From Microcaldota archaeon (GTDB lineage Archaea; Micrarchaeota; Micrarchaeia; Norongarragalinales; Norongarragalinaceae), in contig JACROM010000103.1 in assembly GCA_016214445.1 (NCBI GenBank), positions 1 through 11,379 on the forward strand: 11,379 nt of DNA, in the 5' to 3' direction. Positions 1-5,923 of this stretch are shown piece after piece; within the stretch, counting starts at the first letter, position 1; the number at the start of each line of letters is the position of its first letter. The notes beneath the pieces are model-generated. The model saw nothing but the letters and a program-made list of their open reading frames with translations, had not been told where the DNA came from and made no database searches. A program made the position numbers and the translations under genes.

Positions 1-60
1 CAAAAAATGCATTTCAAAACAAAGGAACACTATTTTTGTCCCACACCCGCTGGGCATGCT

Positions 61-185
61 GAGAAATAGAGAAACGAAAGAGAAAGAAAAAGAGAGAAAA
101 AAGAAAGAAGAAAAAGGGAAGGGGGATCCGGAGTTGCAGCCTTCTGAGTGAAGGCTGCTTTGCAGTCTCCGGCCTCTGAGGCCGG
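61..185 (-). terminator. Probable terminator of the small membrane protein cluster
   Basis: Read on the minus strand, two perfect hairpins are followed by a long pyrimidine tract. The first has arms 179-185/169-175 (7 bp, 3-nt loop) and the second arms 151-158/136-143 (8 bp, 7-nt loop). The tract covers 126-61, where 64 of 66 bases are C or T. Archaeal termination is known to favour T-rich tracts, and the S-layer gene in this window ends in a very similar tract. It lies about 170 bp beyond the last cluster gene, so part of the transcript end would be untranslated and structured. The role is inferred. Confidence 0.5.
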
Positions 186-225
186 TGAACTTGAAGCAGC
201 GCGAAGCGATGCAACGTGAAACTGA

Positions 226-251
226 GGGGGAAACCACGCATGGTTGCCCCC
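226..251. repeat. Imperfect hairpin downstream of P1
   Basis: Arms at 226-235 and 242-251 pair over 10 positions with one internal A/G mismatch around the 6-nt loop 236-241. It is one of several hairpins filling the gene-free 1-351 stretch. I find no convincing coding region there; the minus-strand open frame over 14-271 is mostly low-complexity Phe/Leu translated from the pyrimidine tract. Confidence 0.35.
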
Positions 252-260
252 GCGGTTCCG

Positions 261-281
261 TTAGTGGCCAATCATGACCGT
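261..281 (-). repeat. Second copy of the 3' end of P1 (21 bp exact)
   Basis: These 21 bases are identical to 352-372, which encode the last six residues of P1 (TVMIGH) and its stop codon. In this copy the same reading frame gives only about ten codons (DCDTTVMIGH, stop) before an in-frame stop upstream. It is therefore a remnant or a duplicated tail, not a gene. The two copies are 91 bp apart and a hairpin (315-356) lies between and over the P1 stop. Confidence 0.7.
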
Positions 282-314
282 CGTGTCGCAGTCTCAGCGG
301 GGGGTGCGAGGCGG

Positions 315-356
315 ACTAAGCGCCAGCGGGGGGCGAAGCCTCCTGCGGGGCTTAGT
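315..356. repeat. Hairpin spanning the P1 stop codon
   Basis: Outer arms 315-321 and 350-356 are perfectly complementary (7 bp). Inner arms 326-334 and 338-346 pair over 9 bp with two G-U wobbles around a 3-nt loop. The P1 stop codon (354-352) sits inside the outer arm. There is no T tract right after it, so it is not a classical terminator; it may protect or process the 3' end of the mRNA. Confidence 0.4.
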
Positions 357-657
357 GGCCAATCATGACCGTACGTTGCGAGCCGAGCGTACGTCCCTTC
401 CTGAACGCCATCAGCTTGTGGAAGTACATTGCCGCTGCAAGGCAGGGTACGGCGATTAACGGCTGGATGAACAGGAAGTAAACGCCCAGTATGGCAAGCA
501 CGTAGGAGTAGAAGCGGAAGCGCACCATCTCCTTCCACAGCACGAGGTAGTTGGTCAGGTAATTCCAACGCGTGGTAGCCCTAAGCATGGGCACGTTGCC
601 TTCGGCTAGACCCATGGTCATTCCCACGCCGGGGTTCCTGTCGAATTCTTCAGCCAT
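352..657 (-). CDS. P1: small two-helix membrane protein, paralogue of P4 and P5
   Basis: A 101-residue protein of unknown function, last gene of the five-gene cluster. The chosen start is the ATG at 657, because a strong Shine-Dalgarno (GGAGGTG, 670-664) ends 6 nt before it; the in-frame GTG at 666 lies inside that site and is unlikely to be used. Residues 1-29 are polar. R30-W41-K42 carry the motif R-x2-Y-L-x-N-x-L-x2-W-K shared with P4 and P5. Two hydrophobic segments follow (about 49-64 and 66-80), then a basic loop and the tail R95-T-V. The Trp to Arg spacing is 54 residues, against 56 in P4 and P5, which supports common descent. Basic residues on both sides of the hairpin suggest both ends are cytoplasmic. 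No catalytic motif is visible. Confidence 0.8.
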   Translation of the reverse strand: MAEEFDRNPGVGMTMGLAEGNVPMLRATTRWNYLTNYLVLWKEMVRFRFYSYVLAILGVYFLFIQPLIAVPCLAAAMYFHKLMAFRKGRTLGSQRTVMIGH

Positions 658-680
658 TTTTTCCACCTCCTATTCAGCAA

Positions 681-710
681 AGCCATCGTTCTTTGCGAAC
701 GATGGCGGCC
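681..710. repeat. 30-bp hairpin repeat, copy 1
   Basis: Identical over 30 bases to 2456-2485. It contains a perfect 10-bp stem (682-691/697-706) with the 5-nt loop TTTGC, followed by CGGCC. It lies in the 66-bp gap between P2 and P1, just upstream of the P1 Shine-Dalgarno, so it would be transcribed in the middle of the operon mRNA. Confidence 0.8.
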
Positions 711-723
711 TCCCCCTACTTCT

Positions 724-1134
724 CTATGTCGTATGGTACAGCGCCTTGCCCTTGTACCACGTGATGTTCCAGGGCGGAGCGCACAGCCTCTGCGACCAGT
801 AAAGCCCGGTCAGGTAGGCGAACGCGGCAGCGACGTACAGGTTGATGTTGTAAGTCAGCACCGTCAGTATGAAGCAAACCACCGCGTAGAAGTAGCTCTT
901 GTACGCGGTTCCGAGGGAGCCGTACCTGTGGTCGCTTGAGAGCAGGTCGCTCATGAGCTCTGCACGGCTTTCGACGTGCAAGTGGTGGACCGGCACCTTT
1001 TTGCCGTCTTCGAGCATGTAGCCTTTCTGCTCGTAGGGCACGTACATGTTAATTTGGGGATTCTTTCCAGTAGGCGCCTTTTCAGGTCCTTTTCCCTTCA
1101 CCTTGTCCTTGAGTTTGTTCGCGTTCATTTGCAT
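724..1134 (-). CDS. P2: small two-helix membrane protein with basic N-terminus
   Basis: A 136-residue protein of unknown function. The open frame extends further upstream, but that part runs over P3 in another frame. The ATG at 1134 shares its A with the P3 stop (TGATG), the usual sign of translational coupling; a second ATG lies at 1128. Residues 5-25 are strongly basic (KLKDKVKGKGPEK). A middle region around 29-57 (MYVPYEQ, then KKVPVHHLHVESR) faintly recalls the FMPV and Arg region of P4 and P5. Two hydrophobic segments (about 81-97 and 98-113) are followed by a 20-residue tail with three Trp in all after residue 112. The shared R...W motif is not clearly present, so it is at best a distant family member. 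C87 and C118 are its only cysteines. Confidence 0.75.
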   Translation of the reverse strand: MQMNANKLKDKVKGKGPEKAPTGKNPQINMYVPYEQKGYMLEDGKKVPVHHLHVESRAELMSDLLSSDHRYGSLGTAYKSYFYAVVCFILTVLTYNINLYVAAAFAYLTGLYWSQRLCAPPWNITWYKGKALYHTT

Positions 1135-1325
1135 CAGCCAAACATCCAGTAAACTACCGTGAAAACGACCACGGCGTTGATTATCCAGTCCGGAAGGATG
1201 AATCCGTGGTCGAACATGCCGGTCTTGAAGTCGCTCGGGCCGTCTATGATCTTCACTAGCCCGAAGTCCTCGAGCATTGACATCAACTGCGTTTCCCACG
1301 GCGCATCTGCTTCAAACTTTACCAT
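1134..1325 (-). CDS. P3: 63-residue tail-anchored membrane protein
   Basis: A 63-residue protein of unknown function. The N-terminal two thirds are soluble and acidic to neutral. The last 20 residues (about 43-62, from LPDW to YWMF) form one hydrophobic helix that runs to the C-terminus, so the protein would be tail-anchored with its N-terminus in the cytoplasm. The start ATG at 1325 has a modest upstream purine stretch (GGGATGA). Its stop overlaps the P2 start by one base, so the two are probably made together and may interact. It shows no similarity to the two-helix paralogues that I can see. Confidence 0.75.
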   Translation of the reverse strand: MVKFEADAPWETQLMSMLEDFGLVKIIDGPSDFKTGMFDHGFILPDWIINAVVVFTVVYWMFG

Positions 1326-1337
1326 TTTTCATCCCTT

Positions 1338-1413
1338 AACCGCGACCGCGGTTGTTCGGAGTTTTGCGTTGATTTCTTTGAAATCATCGCTTCCAACTGC
1401 TTGAAACAACCGC
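1338..1413 (-). other. Structured spacer between P4 and P3
   Basis: The 96-bp gap between P4 and P3 holds nested inverted repeats. GCGGTTGTT (1348-1356) pairs with AACAACCGC (1405-1413). Inside it lies a perfect GATTTC-TTT-GAAATC hairpin (1371-1385). The same GCGGTT can instead pair with AACCGC at 1338-1343, giving a mutually exclusive fold. The segment 1387-1400 resembles TCGCTTCCAAC repeats at 2644 and 2688. It may separate or tune expression of the two halves of the operon; this is inference. Confidence 0.4.
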
Positions 1414-1421
1414 TTCGCTCT

Positions 1422-1790
1422 TCAGTCGATCAGCATGATCGTCCTCGACATACCAAATTTCTTTGCAATGAAGTTGTACATCCAGGAAAGGTCCTGGTGG
1501 CGGGCAGCAAGGGCAAACATCAAAAGTGCTCCAGGCGCGAACTTGTCCAGGGTGAGCAGGCCCAGGCCGAAAAGCACTACTGCCTGCACTCCTGAAGTTA
1601 CGCCCTGCTTCCACCATTCGACGTACTCGGAAAGGTATTCCCAGCGGGTCCACTGCCTCAGGGAAGGCGGAACGTTTTCTGCCACGTCAACGGGCATGAA
1701 GGTAGTCTTGGTGCTAGGCGTTCCTTCGCCCGCTTTGACCATAGGCTGGGCGAGAGTCTCGTTTATCTGGTTTTTTGCGTTTTCTGACAT
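1422..1790 (-). CDS. P4: small two-helix membrane protein, paralogue of P5 and P1
   Basis: A 122-residue protein of unknown function. The ATG at 1790 has GGTGA (1801-1797) seven bases upstream. Near the N-terminus, ENAKN (residues 3-7) matches the same string in P5, and F31-M-P-V matches F32-M-P-V of P5. R49 to W60-K61 carry the family motif R-x2-Y-L-x-E-x-V-x2-W-K. Hydrophobic segments lie at about 66-81 and 84-97, then an amphipathic stretch, then R116-T-I near the end. It is the best conserved partner of P5, so these two look like the most recent duplication. No enzyme motif, cysteine pair or signal peptide is seen. I infer a structural membrane role in a complex with its paralogues. Confidence 0.8.
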   Translation of the reverse strand: MSENAKNQINETLAQPMVKAGEGTPSTKTTFMPVDVAENVPPSLRQWTRWEYLSEYVEWWKQGVTSGVQAVVLFGLGLLTLDKFAPGALLMFALAARHQDLSWMYNFIAKKFGMSRTIMLID

Positions 1791-1823
1791 CTTTTTTCAC
1801 CAAAACACGCGAATCCTCCTCTT

Positions 1824-1877
1824 TTAGGCGTTGATTCGCGCCTGTTTACGGGCGTTATCTTGTGCGCGTATTTTCAC
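1824..1877 (-). CDS. Possible 17-residue peptide between P5 and P4
   Basis: A GTG-started frame encodes MKIRAQDNARKQARINA, a basic peptide that could form an amphipathic helix. It is preceded by AAGGAG (1888-1883) with a 5-nt spacer, and begins 22 bp after the P5 stop. Its stop is followed at once by a second strong site, GAGGAGGA (1821-1814), leading to a three-codon frame GTG-TTT-TGG-stop (1808-1797) just before the P4 start. The arrangement could be a real micro-gene, a translated leader controlling P4, or chance. No homologue can be judged at this length. Confidence 0.3.
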   Translation of the reverse strand: MKIRAQDNARKQARINA

Positions 1878-1899
1878 CAAAACTCCTTTTTTGCCCTTT

Positions 1900-2265
1900 T
1901 CAAGTACCCTCGAGAATGGTCCTCTTCTTGTAAAGCTGGTTGAGCCTGAAGTCCTTCACGACGTACTCGCCGTACGCCCAGGCAGCGCCCACTCCGGACG
2001 CGACGCTGATGTACGGGTTCTTGAACAAAAACAATATTGCGCCGAGCAACCCGACAACTGTAAGGGCGCGGTACAGATGGAACTTGCGCCACATGTCTAT
2101 GCCCTCGTCAAGAAACTCCTTACGTCTGGTTGACTTGATTACGGGCTTGCCTTCAGTTGCAACAGGCATGAACATGCCGAACTGCTTGAACTTCTGGTCG
2201 CCGGCAACTCCAGTAAACCTTGTCTTGTTGACTTCTACGGTGTTTTTGGCGTTTTCCGCATTCAT
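1900..2265 (-). CDS. P5: first small two-helix membrane protein of the cluster
   Basis: A 121-residue protein of unknown function, first gene after the cluster promoter. The ATG at 2265 follows AAAGGTTG, a weak ribosome site. It has ENAKN at residues 4-8 and F32-M-P-V, both shared with P4. R48 to W59-R60 carry the motif R-x2-F-L-x-E-x-I-x2-W-R. Two hydrophobic segments follow (about 65-81 and 84-98), then a basic region and R115-T-I. The Trp to Arg spacing (56) equals that of P4. The first loop has many Lys and Arg, suggesting a cytoplasmic N-terminus. Function cannot be assigned; the repeated architecture across the cluster points to a membrane assembly built from related subunits. Confidence 0.8.
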   Translation of the reverse strand: MNAENAKNTVEVNKTRFTGVAGDQKFKQFGMFMPVATEGKPVIKSTRRKEFLDEGIDMWRKFHLYRALTVVGLLGAILFLFKNPYISVASGVGAAWAYGEYVVKDFRLNQLYKKRTILEGT

Positions 2266-2290
2266 TTTTTTTCAACCTTTATGGCCGCGC

Positions 2291-2338
2291 AACCGCCCGG
2301 TCAGTCAAAACCCTAAAATCCATCATTGGGCGGGTTTT
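2291..2338 (-). promoter_or_regulatory. P5 leader with two competing pairings
   Basis: In the predicted untranslated leader of P5, the segment 2338-2328 (AAAACCCGCCC) can pair in two exclusive ways: its first seven bases with GGGTTTT at 2313-2307, or its last six with GGGCGG at 2298-2293. Both use the same CCC. This is a possible switch or simply low-complexity GC content; no known riboswitch class is recognised. Confidence 0.25.
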
Positions 2339-2363
2339 GCCTTGTATATTACCTGTTTTAGGT

Positions 2364-2374
2364 TATTTATAAAC
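2364..2374 (-). promoter_or_regulatory. Probable TATA box for the small-protein cluster
   Basis: GTTTATAAATA on the minus strand fits an archaeal TATA element. Transcription would begin about 25 bases on, near 2342, leaving a leader of roughly 75 nt before the P5 start at 2265. This is the only good TATA-like box seen upstream of P5, consistent with one transcript for the cluster. Confidence 0.5.
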
Positions 2375-2455
2375 TTGTCGGTAGTAACAAATTACCCCTA
2401 ATTATATGTTATATGCGCGGCTCTTCAGTTCCTGTTTCACTTGGCCTTTGAGCGC

Positions 2456-2700
2456 AGCCATCGTTCTTTGCGAACGATGGCGGCCAACTGTTTGCGCGAA
2501 GCGATTGTTTCTTTGGGAAACAATCGCGGTCAACTGTTTGCGCGAAGCAGTTGTTTTGAGCTTTGCGATGGTCAAGGAGCTTTGCGATTGGTCTGGAGCT
2601 TTCCGACGAACGAAGCTTTGCGATTGGTCTTCTGAAAGACCAATCGCTTCCAACCGCTCTCGTCGGTTCCAACCGCGGGAAGACCAGTCGCTTCCAACCG
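2456..2700. repeat. Hairpin and short-repeat array upstream of the S-layer gene
   Basis: A gene-free array of hairpins and direct repeats. Perfect stems: 2457-2466/2472-2481 (10 bp, loop TTTGC; within 2456-2485, an exact copy of 681-710), 2501-2511/2517-2527 (11 bp, loop TTTGG) and 2620-2631/2636-2647 (12 bp, loop CTGA). A fourth, 2531-2539/2545-2553, has 9 bp with one G-U. Direct repeats: 18 bp at 2485-2502 and 2531-2548; 17 bp at 2578-2594 and 2614-2630, with a decayed copy near 2558; 19 bp with one mismatch at 2638-2656 and 2682-2700. Arms differ between hairpins while loops and spacers recur. Several overlapping open frames cross it, but their residues reflect the repeats and have no ribosome sites, so I call none coding. 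Confidence 0.8.
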
Positions 2701-3086
2701 TTCGACCATCGCTTTCGCCTTTTCAACCGCGACCAACTGGACAGGCGTTTGTTTGGCTACCGGGCTGGGCAGCCTTTTGATCCGTTGCGGCAACTGGCTT
2801 TGGGTGCGATTGTTTTCGCAAGCCATTGGAAAACTGCCTCGCCGGATGGTTTATAAAGGCCTTGGCCTTTCCGCCTTTCTTCGTCAATATGAAGGAAGCC
2901 TTCGGCAATAAGCGAAGGTTTTTGAAAAGGTTTAAAAAGGGAGTTTTGATAAGGTATTCCGAACTGGTTTACCCGTCGTACGGTATTGGTGAGTTCCACT
3001 CCATGGGACAGCTTATATCGATTGCGGCGCGTTGCAGTTTTGTTTTTGATAAAAAGACGGACTCTTTTGTTCGTCGAGGTGGTTAC
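2701..3086 (+). promoter_or_regulatory. Promoter and leader region of the S-layer gene
   Basis: No gene is supported here. TATA-like boxes lie at 2848-2857 (GGTTTATAAA), 2929-2936 (GGTTTAAA) and 3012-3019 (CTTATATC); the first has the best match but would give a leader of about 210 nt. Hairpins follow it: 2855-2861/2864-2870 (7 bp, 2-nt loop) and 2899-2904/2913-2918 (6 bp). A strong Shine-Dalgarno GAGGTGG (3076-3082) stands 4 bases before GTG 3087 and decides the S-layer start. The S-layer frame stays open back to 2826, but translating from there would bury the signal peptide at residue 88. Confidence 0.5.
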
Positions 3087-5912
3087 GTGAAAAGTCTGAA
3101 CGTAAAGAAAATAGCAACAGCAGCTGCTGGTGCTGCACTGTTAGGTGCCGCATTCGCTGGTGCAGTTAGCGTCGACACGAGCGGGCTGGAGAACTTCAAC
3201 TTCTTCGCCTCTGGTTCACCGCAGGTGAAGCTGGTTGTCGGCGAAAAGGCTGCCCCGTCTGACGCTGTTGCCGCTGCTAACATTGCAGCAATGATAGGTA
3301 ACATGGCATATACGGCCGAGGACATAACAGTCATCGGCACGGACCTGTTGTCCTGTGAAGGAGGCACTACGTCAACGACGACTGCTTCCGCTGACGACAA
3401 GGTCAAGCTGGAAATCACCACGCCTGGTGTCAACCCGAACGTCGCATATCAACTGAAGACGTATATCGAGGGTTATTTGGACGCCAACGCGACTGATGAC
3501 CGCGCAGATGCCATGGCGGGCAGCATGACGATATTGAGCACGTCAACCCCGTACGCGAGCGCTGGCCGCAAGGTCACTTCGACTGAAACGCCGCTTGCGT
3601 TCAAGGGAACGATAACTGACTCGCAGGTCTCGAGAAGCTACACTGAAGAGGAGAGGTACTACTTGTACGCTCGCTCGCAGTACGACACTTCCTCGAAGAA
3701 GGTCAAGGCCAAGTCGCCGCAGCTTGCGTACGAGGCACAGTTCACGAACCCAATCCAGGTTTGTACCGAACTGACCCCTGACGACAACAGCTGTTCCGAC
3801 ACCTACAAGTCAGTAAAGCACCGCATGAAGGTGAAGCTGTTTGGCGTTGACTGGGTCATCTACGGCATGGACAACTTCCCAACTGACGGTTCGATGAACA
3901 CTTCGGCTGTCGCAACTTTGGGCAAGGAAGTCCAGTACAAGGAATTCATGCAGATCGGTGACGAGGTTACCGCGCCTAACGGAATCAAGGTCAAGCTGAA
4001 AGACATTTCAGCAGTGCCGACAACCGCGCAACAACTATTGTCCGCTTCATTTGAAGTATATGACAAGGACGACAAGCTGTTGGACGCACAGACCCTGCAA
4101 CAGGACGGAGAGTACAACAAGAATAACATCGTTATTCGTGTATTCAGCGTCTTCGCAGGTCTCGGCCAGACCAGCTACGCGCAGGTGTCCATCTTCAGCG
4201 ACAAGCTCGCGCTGCAGCACGGTTCCGTAGTGAACACCGACAACCAGAACTGGAGAGTTAACCTGGTTGGTGGCGGTTCGTCCTATGGTTCATCGTTGGC
4301 ACGCATCCAGCTGAACAGGCAGGTCATAAACGACATGGTTGCAGGTGACAGCATCGCCTTCATCCAGAAGCCTGAGCTGTTGAAGATGACCTACACGGGT
4401 CTCGCGGACATCTCCTACGACACCTTGACCTTTGGTACGGGTGAGAGGAACTTCCCGACTTCGACAACTGACACCAGCACAACTGGTCTCAGCTACCTGT
4501 CCCTGACGTCTGGTTTGACATCGCCGTTCAACTTTGGTACGACGAGCACGAACGTTCTGTACTACATTACGGACGCAACTGGCGCTGGAAACGGTTCAAT
4601 TGGTACGATATTCTACCAGAACCCGACAACAGGCCTGTTCGTCCCGTACTGGCACAGTGCGGGCAATGGCTCGATCGACTTCGCGAACGCGACAGCCGGT
4701 TTCAGCTTCAGCTCTGCAACCTACGCAACTGTGTCGAACTACTCTGCACAGTGTGACACGTTTGGTGCTTTGGCTGCGAACGCAACCCTGTTGACAGCGA
4801 ACGCGTCGTATGCAAGGAGCGGCCTGACTCTGGGCAACCAGACTCAGTTTGGTCCTGCCAACGTGACCGGTGTCGTAACTTCGGCTGGCTACTCGATTTC
4901 GAGCATGGGCACGACCGTTGCGTCTCTGGCAGTTTTGGCCTCGACCGTGAACTCGGGTTGTGATGAAGGTTACTTCGTCTATTCCTTCCCGACGACATGG
5001 ACCGGCATCCTGTACCCTGCTGAGGGAACAACCGGTGTCACGACCAACGCTACGACCAACTACGCTGAGTACAACTATGGTCCGAACACAGTCAACATCC
5101 GTTTTGCTTCTGGAGGCATAAGCCAGAGCACAACTGACCCGACTGGTGCGTACACGGTATTCATCCCCGAGTACCAGAAGACCGACGACACTGACGCTGG
5201 AGCGTTTGCCTTGGACATCGGCTACGGTGACCAGACAACTCCCCGCCTTACCGCAAGCAGCGGCAAGGCAACTGGCGGCTATATCGGTGGTTCAGCTGCG
5301 GACTATGGTTTAACGAACACCTCTGCGACTGCATACGAGGCTGGATTCATCTCGCCGCGTGGCAGCAAGCTTGATGCGATTGGCCTGAACTCGGCTACAG
5401 TCAAGTACGCGACAACCCTCGCGTCTGCATTGTACACCTTGTCCAGCGCTGGAGTCGACACGACTTCGAACAAGGCCGAAACTGAATTCAAGACCGGTGA
5501 AATGGCTCTTGACAGCAACGGTTACAAGGTCAAGGTCGTCGAGATAACCGCAAAGGGCACTGGTTCGGCCACTACGGGCGGTGAAGTGAGCGGCATCGAC
5601 AACCTCGCGCCGTCACTTGACAGCGCCTACAACCTCGTGAAGCTGGACACTGCAGCTTCGCCGATTGTTGTGACTGACGCCGAGGCATCTGAAACGCAGC
5701 CTCTGATCGTCGTCGGTGGTCCGCTGGTAAACTCTGTTGCAAAGCAGGCTTTGGCTGGTTCCCCGGCGCCCACAGCGTCGATGGAGCCTGTAGTGAAGGT
5801 CCAGGGCGACAAGATCCTGGTTTACGGCTACACTGCCGCCGACACGCAGTCTGCTGCTGACGAGTTGATCAGCTGGCTGGCCGCAAACGCGGACGCCGTA
5901 ACTGGTCGCTAA
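3087..5912 (+). CDS. S-layer protein precursor (MJ0822-like family)
   Basis: A 941-residue secreted surface protein that probably forms the cell's paracrystalline S-layer. The start is GTG 3087, set by GAGGTGG just upstream and by the position of the signal peptide: basic MKSLNVKK, an Ala/Gly/Leu core (9-24) and a likely cut near residues 24-26. The mature N-terminus has the family pattern VKLVVG (47-52) and AAPSD followed by an Ala/Ile-rich helix, as in S_layer_N. The C-terminus has PLIVVGGPLVNSVA (872-885) and VYGYTAADT followed by a helix, as in S_layer_C. Residues about 450-690 are rich in Ser, Thr, Gly and Asn, making it clearly longer than the roughly 560-residue methanococcal proteins I recall. 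At least 12 N-x-S/T sequons suggest N-glycosylation. It has five mature cysteines and no C-terminal membrane anchor. It is monocistronic, with its own terminator. Confidence 0.9.
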   Translation: MKSLNVKKIATAAAGAALLGAAFAGAVSVDTSGLENFNFFASGSPQVKLVVGEKAAPSDAVAAANIAAMIGNMAYTAEDITVIGTDLLSCEGGTTSTTTASADDKVKLEITTPGVNPNVAYQLKTYIEGYLDANATDDRADAMAGSMTILSTSTPYASAGRKVTSTETPLAFKGTITDSQVSRSYTEEERYYLYARSQYDTSSKKVKAKSPQLAYEAQFTNPIQVCTELTPDDNSCSDTYKSVKHRMKVKLFGVDWVIYGMDNFPTDGSMNTSAVATLGKEVQYKEFMQIGDEVTAPNGIKVKLKDISAVPTTAQQLLSASFEVYDKDDKLLDAQTLQQDGEYNKNNIVIRVFSVFAGLGQTSYAQVSIFSDKLALQHGSVVNTDNQNWRVNLVGGGSSYGSSLARIQLNRQVINDMVAGDSIAFIQKPELLKMTYTGLADISYDTLTFGTGERNFPTSTTDTSTTGLSYLSLTSGLTSPFNFGTTSTNVLYYITDATGAGNGSIGTIFYQNPTTGLFVPYWHSAGNGSIDFANATAGFSFSSATYATVSNYSAQCDTFGALAANATLLTANASYARSGLTLGNQTQFGPANVTGVVTSAGYSISSMGTTVASLAVLASTVNSGCDEGYFVYSFPTTWTGILYPAEGTTGVTTNATTNYAEYNYGPNTVNIRFASGGISQSTTDPTGAYTVFIPEYQKTDDTDAGAFALDIGYGDQTTPRLTASSGKATGGYIGGSAADYGLTNTSATAYEAGFISPRGSKLDAIGLNSATVKYATTLASALYTLSSAGVDTTSNKAETEFKTGEMALDSNGYKVKVVEITAKGTGSATTGGEVSGIDNLAPSLDSAYNLVKLDTAASPIVVTDAEASETQPLIVVGGPLVNSVAKQALAGSPAPTASMEPVVKVQGDKILVYGYTAADTQSAADELISWLAANADAVTGR

Positions 5913-5923
5913 GTACGCAGTTT

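Noticed and set aside
14..271. Minus-strand 85-residue open frame
   Set aside because: Its middle is a Phe/Leu/Ser run from the pyrimidine tract and it has no ribosome site; it lies over hairpins and a duplicated gene end.
1135..1299. Upstream extension of P2 to a start at 1299
   Set aside because: It overlaps P3 in another frame, has an Arg-rich composition typical of an antisense or shifted frame, and the TGATG start at 1134 is far better supported.
352..2265. Type IV secretion VirB3-like or archaellum identity for the small membrane proteins
   Set aside because: Size and helix number are similar, but no diagnostic motif is visible and no secretion ATPase or prepilin gene is in the window.
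2456..2700. CRISPR array
   Set aside because: Repeats are short, unequal and irregularly spaced, with no uniform spacers and no cas genes nearby.
2402..2999. Several overlapping open frames on both strands of the hairpin array
   Set aside because: They exist in many frames because the repeats lack stops; none has a ribosome site, and their repeated peptides mirror the DNA repeats.
2826..3086. Extended N-terminus of the S-layer frame starting at 2826
   Set aside because: The frame is open, but the strong GAGGTGG site and the signal peptide both point to GTG 3087; translation from 2826 would place the signal peptide at residue 88.
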